A DNA stretch of 64,000 nt from Rs1 sp038900335 (lineage in GTDB: Bacteria > Pseudomonadota > Gammaproteobacteria > Pseudomonadales > Balneatricaceae), in NCBI GenBank assembly GCA_038900335.1, contig JBBMRB010000002.1, positions 310,001 to 374,000 on the forward strand. The letters are read 5' to 3'. The notes beneath the pieces were generated by a model. The model saw nothing but the letters and a program-made list of their open reading frames with translations. It searched no databases and was not told the origin of the DNA. Of the stretch, positions 25,526-34,251 are shown in pieces. The translations under genes and the position numbers were made by a program. The stretch's first letter is position 1. Every line of letters starts with the position of its first letter.

Positions 25526-27259
25526 ATGCCGAGCTCTAATGGTACTCGTCAGGGTATTTTTCGTCTCGATTTAAAATCAATGCACTCTATTAAATGGGGG
25601 CCCGGGATCGTTGCTGCACTGATCGGCCTATTTTTATTAGTGGTGTTGGTTTTGCCTGTTGCCAAGGTAATGTACGTGGCTTTTCAGGATCCAGACTCTG
25701 GCGCGTTAACTATCAATAATTTTATTGATTTCTTTAATGCTGCATTATTTCGAGAATCTTTTGTAAACTCGCTCTATGTATCAAGTATGTCGGTAGTTTT
25801 TGCTACGCTTATCGCCATGCCATTGGCATACTTTACCACGCGTTTTAATTTTGCCGGCTCTACGCTCATCCAAACACTGGGGATGATTCCGCTGATCATG
25901 CCACCTTTTGTTGGCGCTGTTGCTATGCAGTTATTTTTTGGCGGCAATGGCTCTGTTAACTTATTATTAGAGGAGCATTTTGGTTTTACTATTCCCTTTA
26001 TGGAAGGTTTAAACGGAGTAATATTAGTGCAATCGGTGCACTTTTTTCCTTTTATTTTGATCAATCTCTCGGCCAGTTTGAATAACATTGACCGCTCTAT
26101 GGAAGAGGCGGCACTGAATTTAGGCTCTAGCGGCATGCGGCTATTTAGGCGTATTGTATTTCCGCTGGCTATGCCTGGTTACGTCGCTGGCGCCTCTTTG
26201 GTGTTTTTGAAAGTCTTTGATGATTTAGGCACCCCGCTGTTACTCAATGTTAATAATATGCTGGCACCGCAAGCGTATTTGCGTATCAGCTCTGTTGGTA
26301 TCTCCGACCCTATCGGTTATGTTATTTCTGTGATTTTAGTCGCCTTCTCACTGTTTTCTATGTGGGTCTCGTTCTTGGCGATGAGAGGCAAAGATTATGC
26401 AACCGCACAAAAAGGCGGCGGTGGTTTATTGCGCCGCGATTTGAAATTTGGTGAAAAAGTTGGCTGCTATGCCGTTATCTCTATTATTTTATTGTTCGTA
26501 TTAGCACCACACACGGCATTAGGCTTACTTTCTGTCGCGACAGTTTGGTCATACAGCCCGCTGCCTGATGGCTATACTTTCGATCACTACACTGAGGTCT
26601 TCGCTACTGCTAATCAATTTATTACCAATACTATTTTGTATGCCGGTTTAGCTGGGCTTATTGATATTGTATTAGGTACTGCGATTGCCTATATCGTTTG
26701 GAGAACAGGTATTTGGGGGCGCAAGGCACTTGATCTTGTTGCAATGGGCGCTCTGGCTATTCCCGGTGTTGTTATCGGAATTGGTTATTTACGCATGTTC
26801 TACGATATTAACCTGCCTTTCAGTGATGTACCTATCGCTACTTGGTGGGGCATTATGGTTATTGCTCTCGCTGTTCGTCGCCTCCCTTACGCACTGCGCG
26901 CTTGTGTCGCTGCGTTACAACAAGTTTCACTGTCCTTAGAAGAGGCCGCCGAAAGTCTTGGTGCCGGTAAGTGGAGCACTATTAAAAGGGTTGTTGTGCC
27001 GTTAATGACGGGCGGTATTTTAGCGGGTTTTGTTACCAGTTTCGCCACTGCCGCTGTTGAGTTATCAGCCACTATTATGCTGGTCGCAAAAGAGGGCGAT
27101 GCTCCACTGGCCTATGGTATTTATGTGTTTATGCAATCTGCTGCTGGGCGTGGTCCCGGTGCTGCTCTAGGTATTATTGCGGTCATTATTGTGGGCTTAG
27201 GTACTTATGCTTCACACGTTATTATTGAGCGCACCAAAAAAAATAATGGACTGAAATAA
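25526..27259 (+). CDS. ABC transporter permease, AfuB/FbpB type (two fused permease domains)
   Basis: The product has 577 residues from the ATG at 25526, which has TGAGG before it; the frame also opens at 25505. It has about twelve hydrophobic segments in two halves. Each half carries an EAA loop: MEEAALNLGSSGMRLFRRI in the first and LEEAAESLGAGKWSTIKRV in the second. A fused permease of this kind is usual for ferric-iron and AfuB-type importers. It acts in the inner membrane with the ATPase encoded 21 bases downstream. Confidence 0.92.
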   Translation: MPSSNGTRQGIFRLDLKSMHSIKWGPGIVAALIGLFLLVVLVLPVAKVMYVAFQDPDSGALTINNFIDFFNAALFRESFVNSLYVSSMSVVFATLIAMPLAYFTTRFNFAGSTLIQTLGMIPLIMPPFVGAVAMQLFFGGNGSVNLLLEEHFGFTIPFMEGLNGVILVQSVHFFPFILINLSASLNNIDRSMEEAALNLGSSGMRLFRRIVFPLAMPGYVAGASLVFLKVFDDLGTPLLLNVNNMLAPQAYLRISSVGISDPIGYVISVILVAFSLFSMWVSFLAMRGKDYATAQKGGGGLLRRDLKFGEKVGCYAVISIILLFVLAPHTALGLLSVATVWSYSPLPDGYTFDHYTEVFATANQFITNTILYAGLAGLIDIVLGTAIAYIVWRTGIWGRKALDLVAMGALAIPGVVIGIGYLRMFYDINLPFSDVPIATWWGIMVIALAVRRLPYALRACVAALQQVSLSLEEAAESLGAGKWSTIKRVVVPLMTGGILAGFVTSFATAAVELSATIMLVAKEGDAPLAYGIYVFMQSAAGRGPGAALGIIAVIIVGLGTYASHVIIERTKKNNGLK

Positions 27260-27280
27260 GCTGTCCGAGGATATATAACA

Positions 27281-28363
27281 ATGTCGAATAATAAATCTAT
27301 TGGTATTTCAATTAATAATGTTGGTCTATCTTTTGGTGAAACCCAAGTGTTAAAAGGCGTTAACCTAGAGATAGCGCCAGGTGAGTTTTTTGCTTTTCTA
27401 GGCCCATCTGGTTCCGGAAAATCCACATTATTAAGAGCAATCGCCGGTTTTGGCCCAACACCGACAGGGCAAATTTTGATCGGTAATAATGATGTCACCA
27501 ATTTACAACCTTGGCAGCGAAACGTCGGTATGGTGTTTCAAAACTATGCTCTATGGCCACATATGACGGTACATGAGAACGTCGCCTTTGGCTTAGAAGA
27601 GCGCAAAGTTGCCAAGAGCGAAATACCCAAAAGAGTGATGCAAGCACTTGATCTTGTTGGCTTAGCTCATTTAGCAAAACGTCGCCCTTCCGAGCTTTCT
27701 GGCGGTCAGCAACAGCGTATTGCACTGGCGCGAACCATTGTTGTTGAACCTAAAGTTTTGCTACTGGATGAGCCATTATCAAACCTAGATGCCAATCTAA
27801 GAGTGCAGATGCGTCGTGATATTCTAAAACTGCAGCAACAATTAGGCTTAACCACTATTTTTGTCACCCACGATCAAGAGGAGGCAAATACCACTGCTGA
27901 TCGCATGGCAGTGCTCAACAACGGGGTGATCCAGCAGGTAGGTCCCCCGATGGAGCTATACGATGCGCCGCAAAATCGCTTTGTCGCTAACTTCATTGGC
28001 TCTGCCAATATTATTGACGGTAAACTAAGCACAGATAGGCAAGGTGAAGTGTACAATTTTGTCACTGATAAAGGTCTAAATCTGGCGTTAAGTCACCAAG
28101 GGCAAGGCGATGTCAGCTTGATTTTTAGACCTCAAAACACTCATCTATTAGATGATGAAAATAGTATGAGTGATTGTATCAAGCTTAAAGGCCACGTAGT
28201 TTTTCGTGAGTTCTTGGGCAGTTTAATTCGCTATGGTATCGAGGTGAATGGCCATAATATATCTGTTGATGAAATGCACAGTATTGGCAAAATACATCGC
28301 AACGTAAATGATCTTGTCACTTTGGCTATCGACAACGATCAAGCGATTATTGTTAATCAATAA
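27281..28363 (+). CDS. ABC transporter ATPase, AfuC/FbpC type
   Basis: The 360-residue ATPase has Walker A GPSGSGKST, Q-loop VFQNYALWPH, signature LSGGQQQR, Walker B VLLLDEPLSNLD and H-loop VTHDQEE. The carboxy third (from about 240) is a TOBE-like regulatory domain. It drives import with the preceding permease. An iron- or sugar-phosphate-type substrate is inferred from the family and from the neighbouring signalling genes. Confidence 0.94.
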   Translation: MSNNKSIGISINNVGLSFGETQVLKGVNLEIAPGEFFAFLGPSGSGKSTLLRAIAGFGPTPTGQILIGNNDVTNLQPWQRNVGMVFQNYALWPHMTVHENVAFGLEERKVAKSEIPKRVMQALDLVGLAHLAKRRPSELSGGQQQRIALARTIVVEPKVLLLDEPLSNLDANLRVQMRRDILKLQQQLGLTTIFVTHDQEEANTTADRMAVLNNGVIQQVGPPMELYDAPQNRFVANFIGSANIIDGKLSTDRQGEVYNFVTDKGLNLALSHQGQGDVSLIFRPQNTHLLDDENSMSDCIKLKGHVVFREFLGSLIRYGIEVNGHNISVDEMHSIGKIHRNVNDLVTLAIDNDQAIIVNQ

Positions 28364-28673
28364 GTCTTCTAACAGTGCGATCTTATAATTATGATCTAAC
28401 TATTTTGATCTAAGTAAAGAGAAAGCTTTGCATGATGTTACAAGCGCTGATGATATAAAGTAAAACCCCATCAAGCGCAGTCATTGTGAAAAGCTCTCAA
28501 GGTAGTTATCGCTGTTAATAATAGTAATCAAAGATGCCTGTGTTAATCACTAAAGGTGATTACGTTGACGCGCAAGGTGGCACTAATACTATGAAGCTAA
28601 TTAAAGTGGATAACCTATTAACTGATTGCAGCTATTCGCAATCCTACTATTTATAAAAAAGGCAGTAACTGTA
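28364..28673. other. Intergenic gap with weak hairpins
   Basis: This 310-base gap lies between the ATPase and the phosphatase genes. It contains repeated GATCTAA words near 28395-28412 and a small hairpin AATCAC/GTGATT near 28546-28562, but no clear promoter or terminator. Read-through from the transport operon into the phosphatase is possible. Confidence 0.4.
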
Positions 28674-29267
28674 ATGACTAGTGATGCAACAAAAATATAT
28701 CTCGTTCGACATGGCGAGACTGTTTGGAACACCCAAAAGCGCTGGCAAGGCAGCCAGAATTCAGAACTAACAGATTTAGGCAAACAACAAGCAACACAAG
28801 CTAGAGATCTATTAAAAGAAACGCATTTTGATCTAGCTTACGTCAGCCCGCTGCAAAGAGCGGTGCAAACTATTGATATTATCTTAGAGGGCACTGGTAT
28901 GGATATTGCCACTTTGCCGGCTGTACAAGAGATCAATATGGGAAAATGGGAGGGCAGAACTCAAGCTGAAATTGCAATTTCAGAGCCTGAGCAGGCTAAC
29001 AATTTCTGGCATAAGCCTGATTTATTTAATGTCGATGGAGCTGAAACATTTACACAGTTACAACAGCGAGTTGTAAAAGGCTTAAATGAGCTGTTTGATC
29101 AACATCAAGGCAGCAGTATTTTGGTGGTTTCTCATTGGGTGGCTATTAAAGTAGCGCTGGCTTATTACTCTAATATTGAATTGAAAAATTTACCTGAGTT
29201 ACCTAACCCTAAAAATGCTGAGCTGATCTGCTTTACTAAAACAGGCGATAGGATTAGTGTTAGCTAA
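28674..29267 (+). CDS. Histidine phosphatase family protein (phosphoglycerate-mutase-like)
   Basis: The product has 197 residues from the ATG at 28674 (MTSDATKIYLVRHGETVWN). R12-H13-G14 with E15 is the catalytic RHGE motif, and the second catalytic region is VVSHWVAIK. It resembles broad phosphatases of the GpmB/CobC group rather than a true mutase. It follows a transporter that probably handles organophosphates, so it may release phosphate from the imported compound. That is an inference from position. A perfect terminator follows at 29287. Confidence 0.85.
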   Translation: MTSDATKIYLVRHGETVWNTQKRWQGSQNSELTDLGKQQATQARDLLKETHFDLAYVSPLQRAVQTIDIILEGTGMDIATLPAVQEINMGKWEGRTQAEIAISEPEQANNFWHKPDLFNVDGAETFTQLQQRVVKGLNELFDQHQGSSILVVSHWVAIKVALAYYSNIELKNLPELPNPKNAELICFTKTGDRISVS

Positions 29268-29286
29268 CTCTATTAAATATTGCCGT

Positions 29287-29323
29287 GCGTGCAGTTGTTA
29301 TATGCAATAAACTGCACGCTTTT
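29287..29323 (+). terminator. Rho-independent terminator after the phosphatase
   Basis: GCGTGCAGTT (29287-29296) pairs perfectly with AACTGCACGC (29310-29319), followed by TTTTC on the plus strand. Confidence 0.85.
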
Positions 29324-29678
29324 CTCTTTAATCATACTTTTAAGCCACTCTTTAGCTCAACTCTTTCATCAGCTCTTCTGCCAGCAGTTCCACATTATTT
29401 TTGATAAAATATTAGCAGTATCTCCTAAAAAACTTGTATTTAATCCCCGTTATTAGTTACAACCTGACTGTTTGCTTAATAAATTAAAGTATTTTATCGA
29501 ATAGTCAGTTTTGTTGTTTTAGATCATAAATAGCGCAGTTATTACGCTAAAACTGGCGGTTAGATAGCCTTTAACAGGCAGTTAGATATACTTATAAGAT
29601 AGTTAAAAACATATCAATTTTGACACTAGCGCGATGACTGACAAGCGAATAAGTCATCCATTAAGGAGTAATTTGATT
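29324..29678. other. Intergenic region with a possible gene tail
   Basis: On the minus strand, bases near 29357-29413 read in one frame YFIKNNVELLAEELMKELS and then stop. This looks like the carboxy end of a lost gene. The rest is AT-rich and holds the promoter of the stress protein (TTATAAGATAG near 29591). Nothing else firm was seen. Confidence 0.35.
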
Positions 29679-30533
29679 ATGAAAGTTGTGTTAATACCTG
29701 TCAGTGATAGACCTGAATGTGCCTTAGCTTTAAAGCAGGGTTTTGCTTTAGCTAAAGAGGTAGGTGCCAGTATTATCGGTTATCATATGAGACCCCACAG
29801 TTATTCAGCGGTCAAGTTACCTACCAGCCTAGTTGCTATCGATGATGATGTCAGCTGGGAGCAAGCATTGTCAGTTAAATCTAATGAAAATAGTCACATT
29901 GCTGCTCGCCTGTTATTTGAAAAAATTGCCAATCAATTTAACTACGACCTAGTGAAAAAACCTAATGGTTCAGCCGCTGCAATGTGGATAGAAAAAGTAG
30001 GCTCTCCTAGGTATCTTTTTTCAATCACAGGGCCTGTATCTGATCTTATTATTGTTTCAAGGCCTGCCAGTAACAACGCGGCTATCGCAAAATCTATTAT
30101 GTTAAATGCGGTGATGCATTCCTCAACACCGGTGCTTGTATTACCCCAGACAGCGGTATCAAGCATCGGTAAACGAATATGTATTGCTTGGAATCAAAGT
30201 ACTGAGGCAGCACTTGCCGTAAAAGCTGCGATGCCATTATTACAACAAGCAGAGCAAGTGAGTATTGTCACATGCGGGGCTGAAAACCTGCTTGGCCCTA
30301 AATCTAGACATTTGATTAAATACTTAGCATCATCAAACATCAAAGCAGAGCACATTGCCATGCAACAGACTGATGCCGCCACCGCAATTCTAGCAGGGTA
30401 TCAGCAAACAGATTCTGATTTATTACTAATGGGTGGTTATAGCAGAAGCCGTATGAGACAAATAATTTTTGGCGGTGTATCTGAGTACATGTTAAATGAA
30501 GCCGATATACCTGTGATGATCTTGCATACTTAG
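29679..30533 (+). CDS. Universal stress protein, tandem UspA domains
   Basis: The product has 284 residues from the ATG at 29679, chosen because AAGGAG lies ten bases upstream. It has two Usp-like halves. The first starts MKVVLIPVSDRPECALALKQ. The second starts near GKRICIAWNQSTEAALAVKA and ends with LLMGGYSRSRMRQIIFGGVSEYML, a version of the nucleotide-binding G-rich motif. Such proteins are cytoplasmic and induced by stress or starvation. It is a single gene with a hairpin behind it at 30563. Confidence 0.88.
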   Translation: MKVVLIPVSDRPECALALKQGFALAKEVGASIIGYHMRPHSYSAVKLPTSLVAIDDDVSWEQALSVKSNENSHIAARLLFEKIANQFNYDLVKKPNGSAAAMWIEKVGSPRYLFSITGPVSDLIIVSRPASNNAAIAKSIMLNAVMHSSTPVLVLPQTAVSSIGKRICIAWNQSTEAALAVKAAMPLLQQAEQVSIVTCGAENLLGPKSRHLIKYLASSNIKAEHIAMQQTDAATAILAGYQQTDSDLLLMGGYSRSRMRQIIFGGVSEYMLNEADIPVMILHT

Positions 30534-30562
30534 TAATACATTTAGACTGCACTAACAAAGAG

Positions 30563-30600
30563 AGCTAACAAGACATCGGTTAATCCCCGCTTCGTTAGCT
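30563..30600 (+). terminator. Hairpin after the universal stress protein gene
   Basis: AGCTAAC (30563-30569) pairs with GTTAGCT (30594-30600), and the flanking AACAAAG/TATTGTT extends the stem imperfectly. It sits 30 bases after the stop codon. Confidence 0.5.
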
Positions 30601-30684
30601 TATTGTTGATGTGTTTATTGAACTTATGCACGCTAAAATAGTGATTAAAACTTAGCAGCATTACCCTTTATTTAATCTTTGCAT

Positions 30685-31341
30685 CTAGTCTTCTTTATGC
30701 ATTTGAATAATTTTAGCGTTCAATAAAGGTATCAATTTTTCATGTTTACGATGCAGGTAATGGTACAACGGAATTCTCTGCACAACTCCTAAGCTTTTTA
30801 TATTGTTATCCTGCAATTTTTTTAACTCATAATCACAGGCAAATTTAGTACAGACAATAACATCAACCCTTTTACGCTCTAACAAATCAAATAGCTCCTG
30901 GTATGTATTCACTGGGTGTACTTGCATGCCAAGCGTACCAATTTGAGCGTACTTAATACCATTAATGATGCCTATTTTATAGGGTTTCAAATCCTGCCAA
31001 TCATTCATTTCAACATCCAAATCAATAGCCAGAGCCTGTGCATCTAACTGATCAATGGCCGTGGGGACCATTCTTAAATTCGGATAATATTGTTGCATGC
31101 CCTTAATGCGAAGTAACTCACCATCAACCTCGCCATTATTGGACATTTTTAACGCCCTTTTATCTGGGTACTGCTTAATGACGATGTCATAGTCTAGTTT
31201 TTGATATATTTGAGAAACTATATTTTTACCCTTCTCAAAAATAAAAAAATAACCTGTAGAAAAAACTAATTGGTTAGAAGCTTGGGTAACATTATGTAAA
31301 AACAACATTAACGCTATCAATATTATTTTTAAATACAACAC
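30685..31341 (-). CDS. Periplasmic solute-binding-like protein, copy 1 (carboxy-truncated)
   Basis: The product has 218 residues starting at GTG with GAGGGAG six bases upstream. A signal peptide (about residues 1-21) ends near NVTQASN. The rest resembles the small family-3 binding-protein (PBPb) fold, with VDGELLRIKGM and ERKRVDVIVCTK. No permease or ATPase gene is adjacent. It is a tandem paralogue of the gene at 31609. Aligned base by base, it ends earlier because TAG replaces GAG just after MHKED, and a second stop lies eight codons on, so the carboxy tail of the other copy is lost. Confidence 0.8.
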   Translation of the reverse strand: MLYLKIILIALMLFLHNVTQASNQLVFSTGYFFIFEKGKNIVSQIYQKLDYDIVIKQYPDKRALKMSNNGEVDGELLRIKGMQQYYPNLRMVPTAIDQLDAQALAIDLDVEMNDWQDLKPYKIGIINGIKYAQIGTLGMQVHPVNTYQELFDLLERKRVDVIVCTKFACDYELKKLQDNNIKSLGVVQRIPLYHYLHRKHEKLIPLLNAKIIQMHKED

Positions 31342-31608
31342 TCTTTTCTCCCTCTATCAATAGATATTGCAATACCTAAAACCAATCGGCGTTAAGCTAG
31401 CATTAAGTATAGTGGATTATAGTGTGGTGTCGATAATTTCTACTGATAATCAGTGAATGGCGAAAAAAACAAGAAAAGGCTGATAAAAATCAGCTGAAAC
31501 GTCTCATGTAGGCCTAATTCGCATTAGAAAAACCATAACCTAGAACTGGCTATAGCAGAACTGATACTGCTTTTATGAGTGATCGCATGTTTAAATAGTG
31601 ATTGAAAT

Positions 31609-32298
31609 TTAGCAGCAGTCCTCTTTATGTAACCTTTCAATCTCACCTTCTTTATGCATCTGAATAATTTGAGCGTTAACTAAAGGTAGCAATTTTTCGT
31701 GTTTGCGATGCAGATAGTGATAAAAAAATATTTCCTGAATAATACCTAAACTTTTAATATTATTATCCTTAAATTTTTTTAATTCATAATCACAGGCAGA
31801 TTTAGTACAGACAATAACATCAACCCTTTTACGCTCTAACAGGCTAAATAGCTCTTTGTATGTATTCACTGGGTGTACTTTCATACCATTTGTACCAATT
31901 TGAGCGTATTTAATACCCGTAATTATGCCTATTTTATAGGGCTGCAAATCATGCCAATCATTGATTTGAATATCTAAATCAATAGAAAGAGCCTGTGCTT
32001 TAATGGTATCAATAGCCGTTGGCACTATTCTTAAATTCGGATAAAATCTTTGCATGCCTTTAATACGAAAAAGCTCGCCATCAACAGCGCCACTATTGGA
32101 CATTTTCAATGCTCTTTTAGCAGGATACTGATTAACGATGACATCGTATCCCAGCCTTTTATATATGCTTGAAACAATTTTTTTATTCCTGTCAAAAATA
32201 AAAAATTCGCCCGTAGAAAATACTAATTGATTAGAAGCTTGAGCAATATTACTTAAACATAACAATAACGTTATAAATAATATTTTTATAAGCACCAT
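31609..32298 (-). CDS. Periplasmic solute-binding-like protein, copy 2
   Basis: The product has 229 residues from the ATG at 32298, which has GGAG upstream; the frame also opens at 32328. The signal peptide is followed by NIAQASNQLVFSTGEFF. It shares most of its sequence with copy 1, including AVDGELFRIKGM, YAQIGT and KRVDVIVCTK. The two genes and the sequence after their stops (AGCAGCA preceded by ATAGTGATT) are similar, which shows a duplication of about 0.95 kb. Function is unknown; it may bind amino acids or act as a sensor accessory. Confidence 0.8.
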   Translation of the reverse strand: MVLIKILFITLLLCLSNIAQASNQLVFSTGEFFIFDRNKKIVSSIYKRLGYDVIVNQYPAKRALKMSNSGAVDGELFRIKGMQRFYPNLRIVPTAIDTIKAQALSIDLDIQINDWHDLQPYKIGIITGIKYAQIGTNGMKVHPVNTYKELFSLLERKRVDVIVCTKSACDYELKKFKDNNIKSLGIIQEIFFYHYLHRKHEKLLPLVNAQIIQMHKEGEIERLHKEDCC

Positions 32299-32667
32299 TC
32301 CCCACTCCCTCTTATCCATAAGATGCAATCATAGCTATAACACATAAAAATTAAGTTTGAGTTAAGTATAGCTGATTAATTTAGAGTGTCTAAATTTTAT
32401 ACGAATAATAAACTGGATACTCTTTGATACATTAAAGCGGATCTTACTTTATCAATTATCAAATGTTATCACTCAGATCTGTTAAAATGAGGACGCAGCA
32501 GGAGAAGTTATTAATTAAAGCTATTGATTAAAGTGATAAATTTGGCTAGTTCTCCAAACATGCTTCAACACAATTGTGAATATTGCCAGGCTCTGGTTGC
32601 TATCAACTAGCAAGTTTATGTGTACTGCAAATCTTAAACAACATTTGACGAGGTTCTAAGTTTTACT
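32299..32667. other. Divergent promoter region
   Basis: This gap lies between the duplicated binding-protein genes and the YeeE/YedE pair. It contains the palindrome CACAATTGTG at 32569-32578 and AT-rich promoter-like sequence. No gene or strong hairpin was seen. Confidence 0.4.
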
Positions 32668-33096
32668 ATGATTGATTTTTTATGGCCTATATTTGGTGGC
32701 GTTTTGATCGGCTTATCAGCAACCGTACTTTTACTCTTCAATGGTAAAATAGCAGGTATTAGCGGGATTATTTATCACGCGATTACCGATAAAACATCGG
32801 TTAATAGAAAACAGCACTGGTTTTTTCTTATCGGTATTTTACTAGGTGCGTACTTATTTCATCTACTTTCTGGCAAGGCACTACCTGAGACTAATGATAA
32901 CTACCTGCTCGCAATAATAGCAGGCTTATTAGTTGGCGTTGGCGTCAAGCTTGGCAACGGTTGCACTAGCGGACATGGTGTCTGTGGAATAGGACGCTTA
33001 TCCATGCGCTCATTAGTGGCAACGATCTGCTTTATGCTGACAGCTATCATCAGCGTCGCGATTATTAACAGTATTATACCAACAGGTGCACTATGA
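32668..33096 (+). CDS. YeeE/YedE-family membrane protein, first half
   Basis: This is a 142-residue membrane protein with about four hydrophobic segments and the family motif GNGCTSGHGVCGIGRLS, whose cysteines are thought to handle thiosulfate or persulfide sulfur. Two-gene versions of YeeE/YedE (PmpA/PmpB) form a paired transporter for sulfur compounds. The gene overlaps its partner by four bases (ATGA). Start supported by GAGG 15 bases upstream. Confidence 0.85.
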   Translation: MIDFLWPIFGGVLIGLSATVLLLFNGKIAGISGIIYHAITDKTSVNRKQHWFFLIGILLGAYLFHLLSGKALPETNDNYLLAIIAGLLVGVGVKLGNGCTSGHGVCGIGRLSMRSLVATICFMLTAIISVAIINSIIPTGAL

Positions 33097-33503
33097 ATCG
33101 TATTATGAGCTTAATTAGCGGGTTACTGTTTGGTGCAGGCCTCGCCGCATCAGGTATGACAAATACCGCAAAAGTGACGGGTTTCTTAGATATATTTGGT
33201 AACTGGGACCCTGATCTATTACTGGTTATGGCTTCAGCCGTGATCACCACTCTTATTTGTTTTCGCTTTGTTTTAAAACGATCAAAACCAGTGTTTGCTT
33301 CATCCTTCTCGTTACCGTTAAAAACAGTAATTGATCTAAGACTTTTATTAGGTGCTGTTTTATTTGGCATCGGCTGGGGGCTATATGGTTATTGTCCAGG
33401 CCCTGCTGTCGCCGCTATCGTTTATTTGCAGCCGGTGACCGGGGCGTTTTTAATAGCGATGTTACTGGGTATGTTTATTGCCAGCAAAATACCTAAAAGC
33501 TGA
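33093..33503 (+). CDS. YeeE/YedE-family membrane protein, second half
   Basis: This 136-residue protein has four hydrophobic segments. Its GLAASGMTNTAKVTGFLD and GYCPGPAVAAI stretches mark the second half of a YeeE/YedE transporter. It is translationally coupled to the preceding gene and presumably forms a heterodimer in the inner membrane. No rhodanese or sulfur oxidation gene is next to it, so the exact sulfur substrate is open. Confidence 0.85.
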   Translation: MNRIMSLISGLLFGAGLAASGMTNTAKVTGFLDIFGNWDPDLLLVMASAVITTLICFRFVLKRSKPVFASSFSLPLKTVIDLRLLLGAVLFGIGWGLYGYCPGPAVAAIVYLQPVTGAFLIAMLLGMFIASKIPKS

Positions 33504-33535
33504 TAAAAATATCGATAATATGATGCTTTAGATCA

Positions 33536-33960
33536 CTAGGTGTCTTGCAATAATACTCTCCAGCGTTTCTGGATTGTCTGATGACAGCTCATGATTAACA
33601 GGCCAAGCAGTGCCAAACTCGCTGCCAACACAAAGCCTTTTTCAACGCGCTCATGCAGCAACCAGACACTAAAGCAGACACCAAAAACAGGAGTCATAAA
33701 AGTAAAAACACCGATCTGTGATGCTAAATACTGACGCAGTAACTAGAACCATAATAACAGGCTGGCAAAATACACCACCACACCTTGAAATAACAAGTTA
33801 CCTAGCACAGACGTGGTTAGTGTATATTCGGTTTGGCCCATAACATTAGCAAAGAATTAGGCACATCCGAGCGTGCCTTGCCAAGTACAGGAGTTACAAA
33901 CGCGGATGAGTGTTGGGAAAATATTGAACACACCACACTAAAAAGCCACCGCCAATAGTG
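33536..33960 (-). pseudogene. EamA/DMT-family transporter remnant
   Basis: I translated the minus strand. The last 101 codons up to TAG at 33538 read as the carboxy part of an EamA transporter (ASQIGVFTFMTPVFGVCFS, then LLHERVEKGFVLAASLALLG). The frame is broken by an internal TAG after SLLLWF and, further upstream, by TAA in GTLGCA-stop-FF. The amino-terminal half is missing. This is a decayed gene, and it faces the YeeE/YedE pair. Confidence 0.8.
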
Positions 33961-33987
33961 ACACAATCAGTGTCACTTCTCTTTTTT
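33957..33987 (+). terminator. Hairpin with T-run overlapping the RHH gene stop
   Basis: AGTGACAC (33957-33964) pairs with GTGTCACT (33970-33977) and is followed by TCTCTTTTTT on the plus strand. The stop codon of the minus-strand gene lies inside the second arm. Confidence 0.5.
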
Positions 33988-34155
33988 GAAAACATCATCC
34001 TTCCAATCAGGCCCAACATTCTCTTCTATATACTCGCGAATAAATTGTCTTACTTTTTGTGATGGCGTGACATCTTCACTGCTACATAATTTTTCAAATG
34101 CTTTCTTTTTTTGCGGATCAATTAGCAGAGTCAATCTGGCTGTACGGTTTTCCAT
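33973..34155 (-). CDS. Small ribbon-helix-helix-like protein
   Basis: This 60-residue protein begins MENRTARLTLLIDPQKKKAF, then a helix (EKLCSSEDVTPSQKVRQFIREYIEEN). The pattern of a short strand followed by two helices fits the CopG/Arc ribbon-helix-helix fold, often a small DNA-binding regulator or antitoxin. No toxin gene adjoins it. It is divergent from dauA with a 96-base gap and could regulate either. Confidence 0.65.
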   Translation of the reverse strand: MENRTARLTLLIDPQKKKAFEKLCSSEDVTPSQKVRQFIREYIEENVGPDWKDDVFKKEK

Positions 34156-34251
34156 AATGCACCTTTTATGTTAATCAAATTAACATTGAATTAAGTTATA
34201 ATGAGAGGATAATACACATATTATATGATGTTAGATACCGAGTGAAATATT

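Noticed and set aside
23982..28363. Calling the AfuABC/FbpABC-like operon an iron transporter
   Set aside because: No Fur box was seen; instead a sigma54 promoter and a Pgt-like sensor circuit are present, and AfuA/PgtC relatives bind phosphorylated organics. Iron is therefore less likely.
29357..29413. Short minus-strand frame ending EELMKELS
   Set aside because: About 20 codons only and no start. Possibly a gene remnant but too short to annotate as a pseudogene.
33957..33977. Similarity of this hairpin to the palindrome at 23780
   Set aside because: Both contain GTGTCAC and GTGACAC, but in opposite order and with different spacers, so they are not the same regulator site. This one reads as a terminator.
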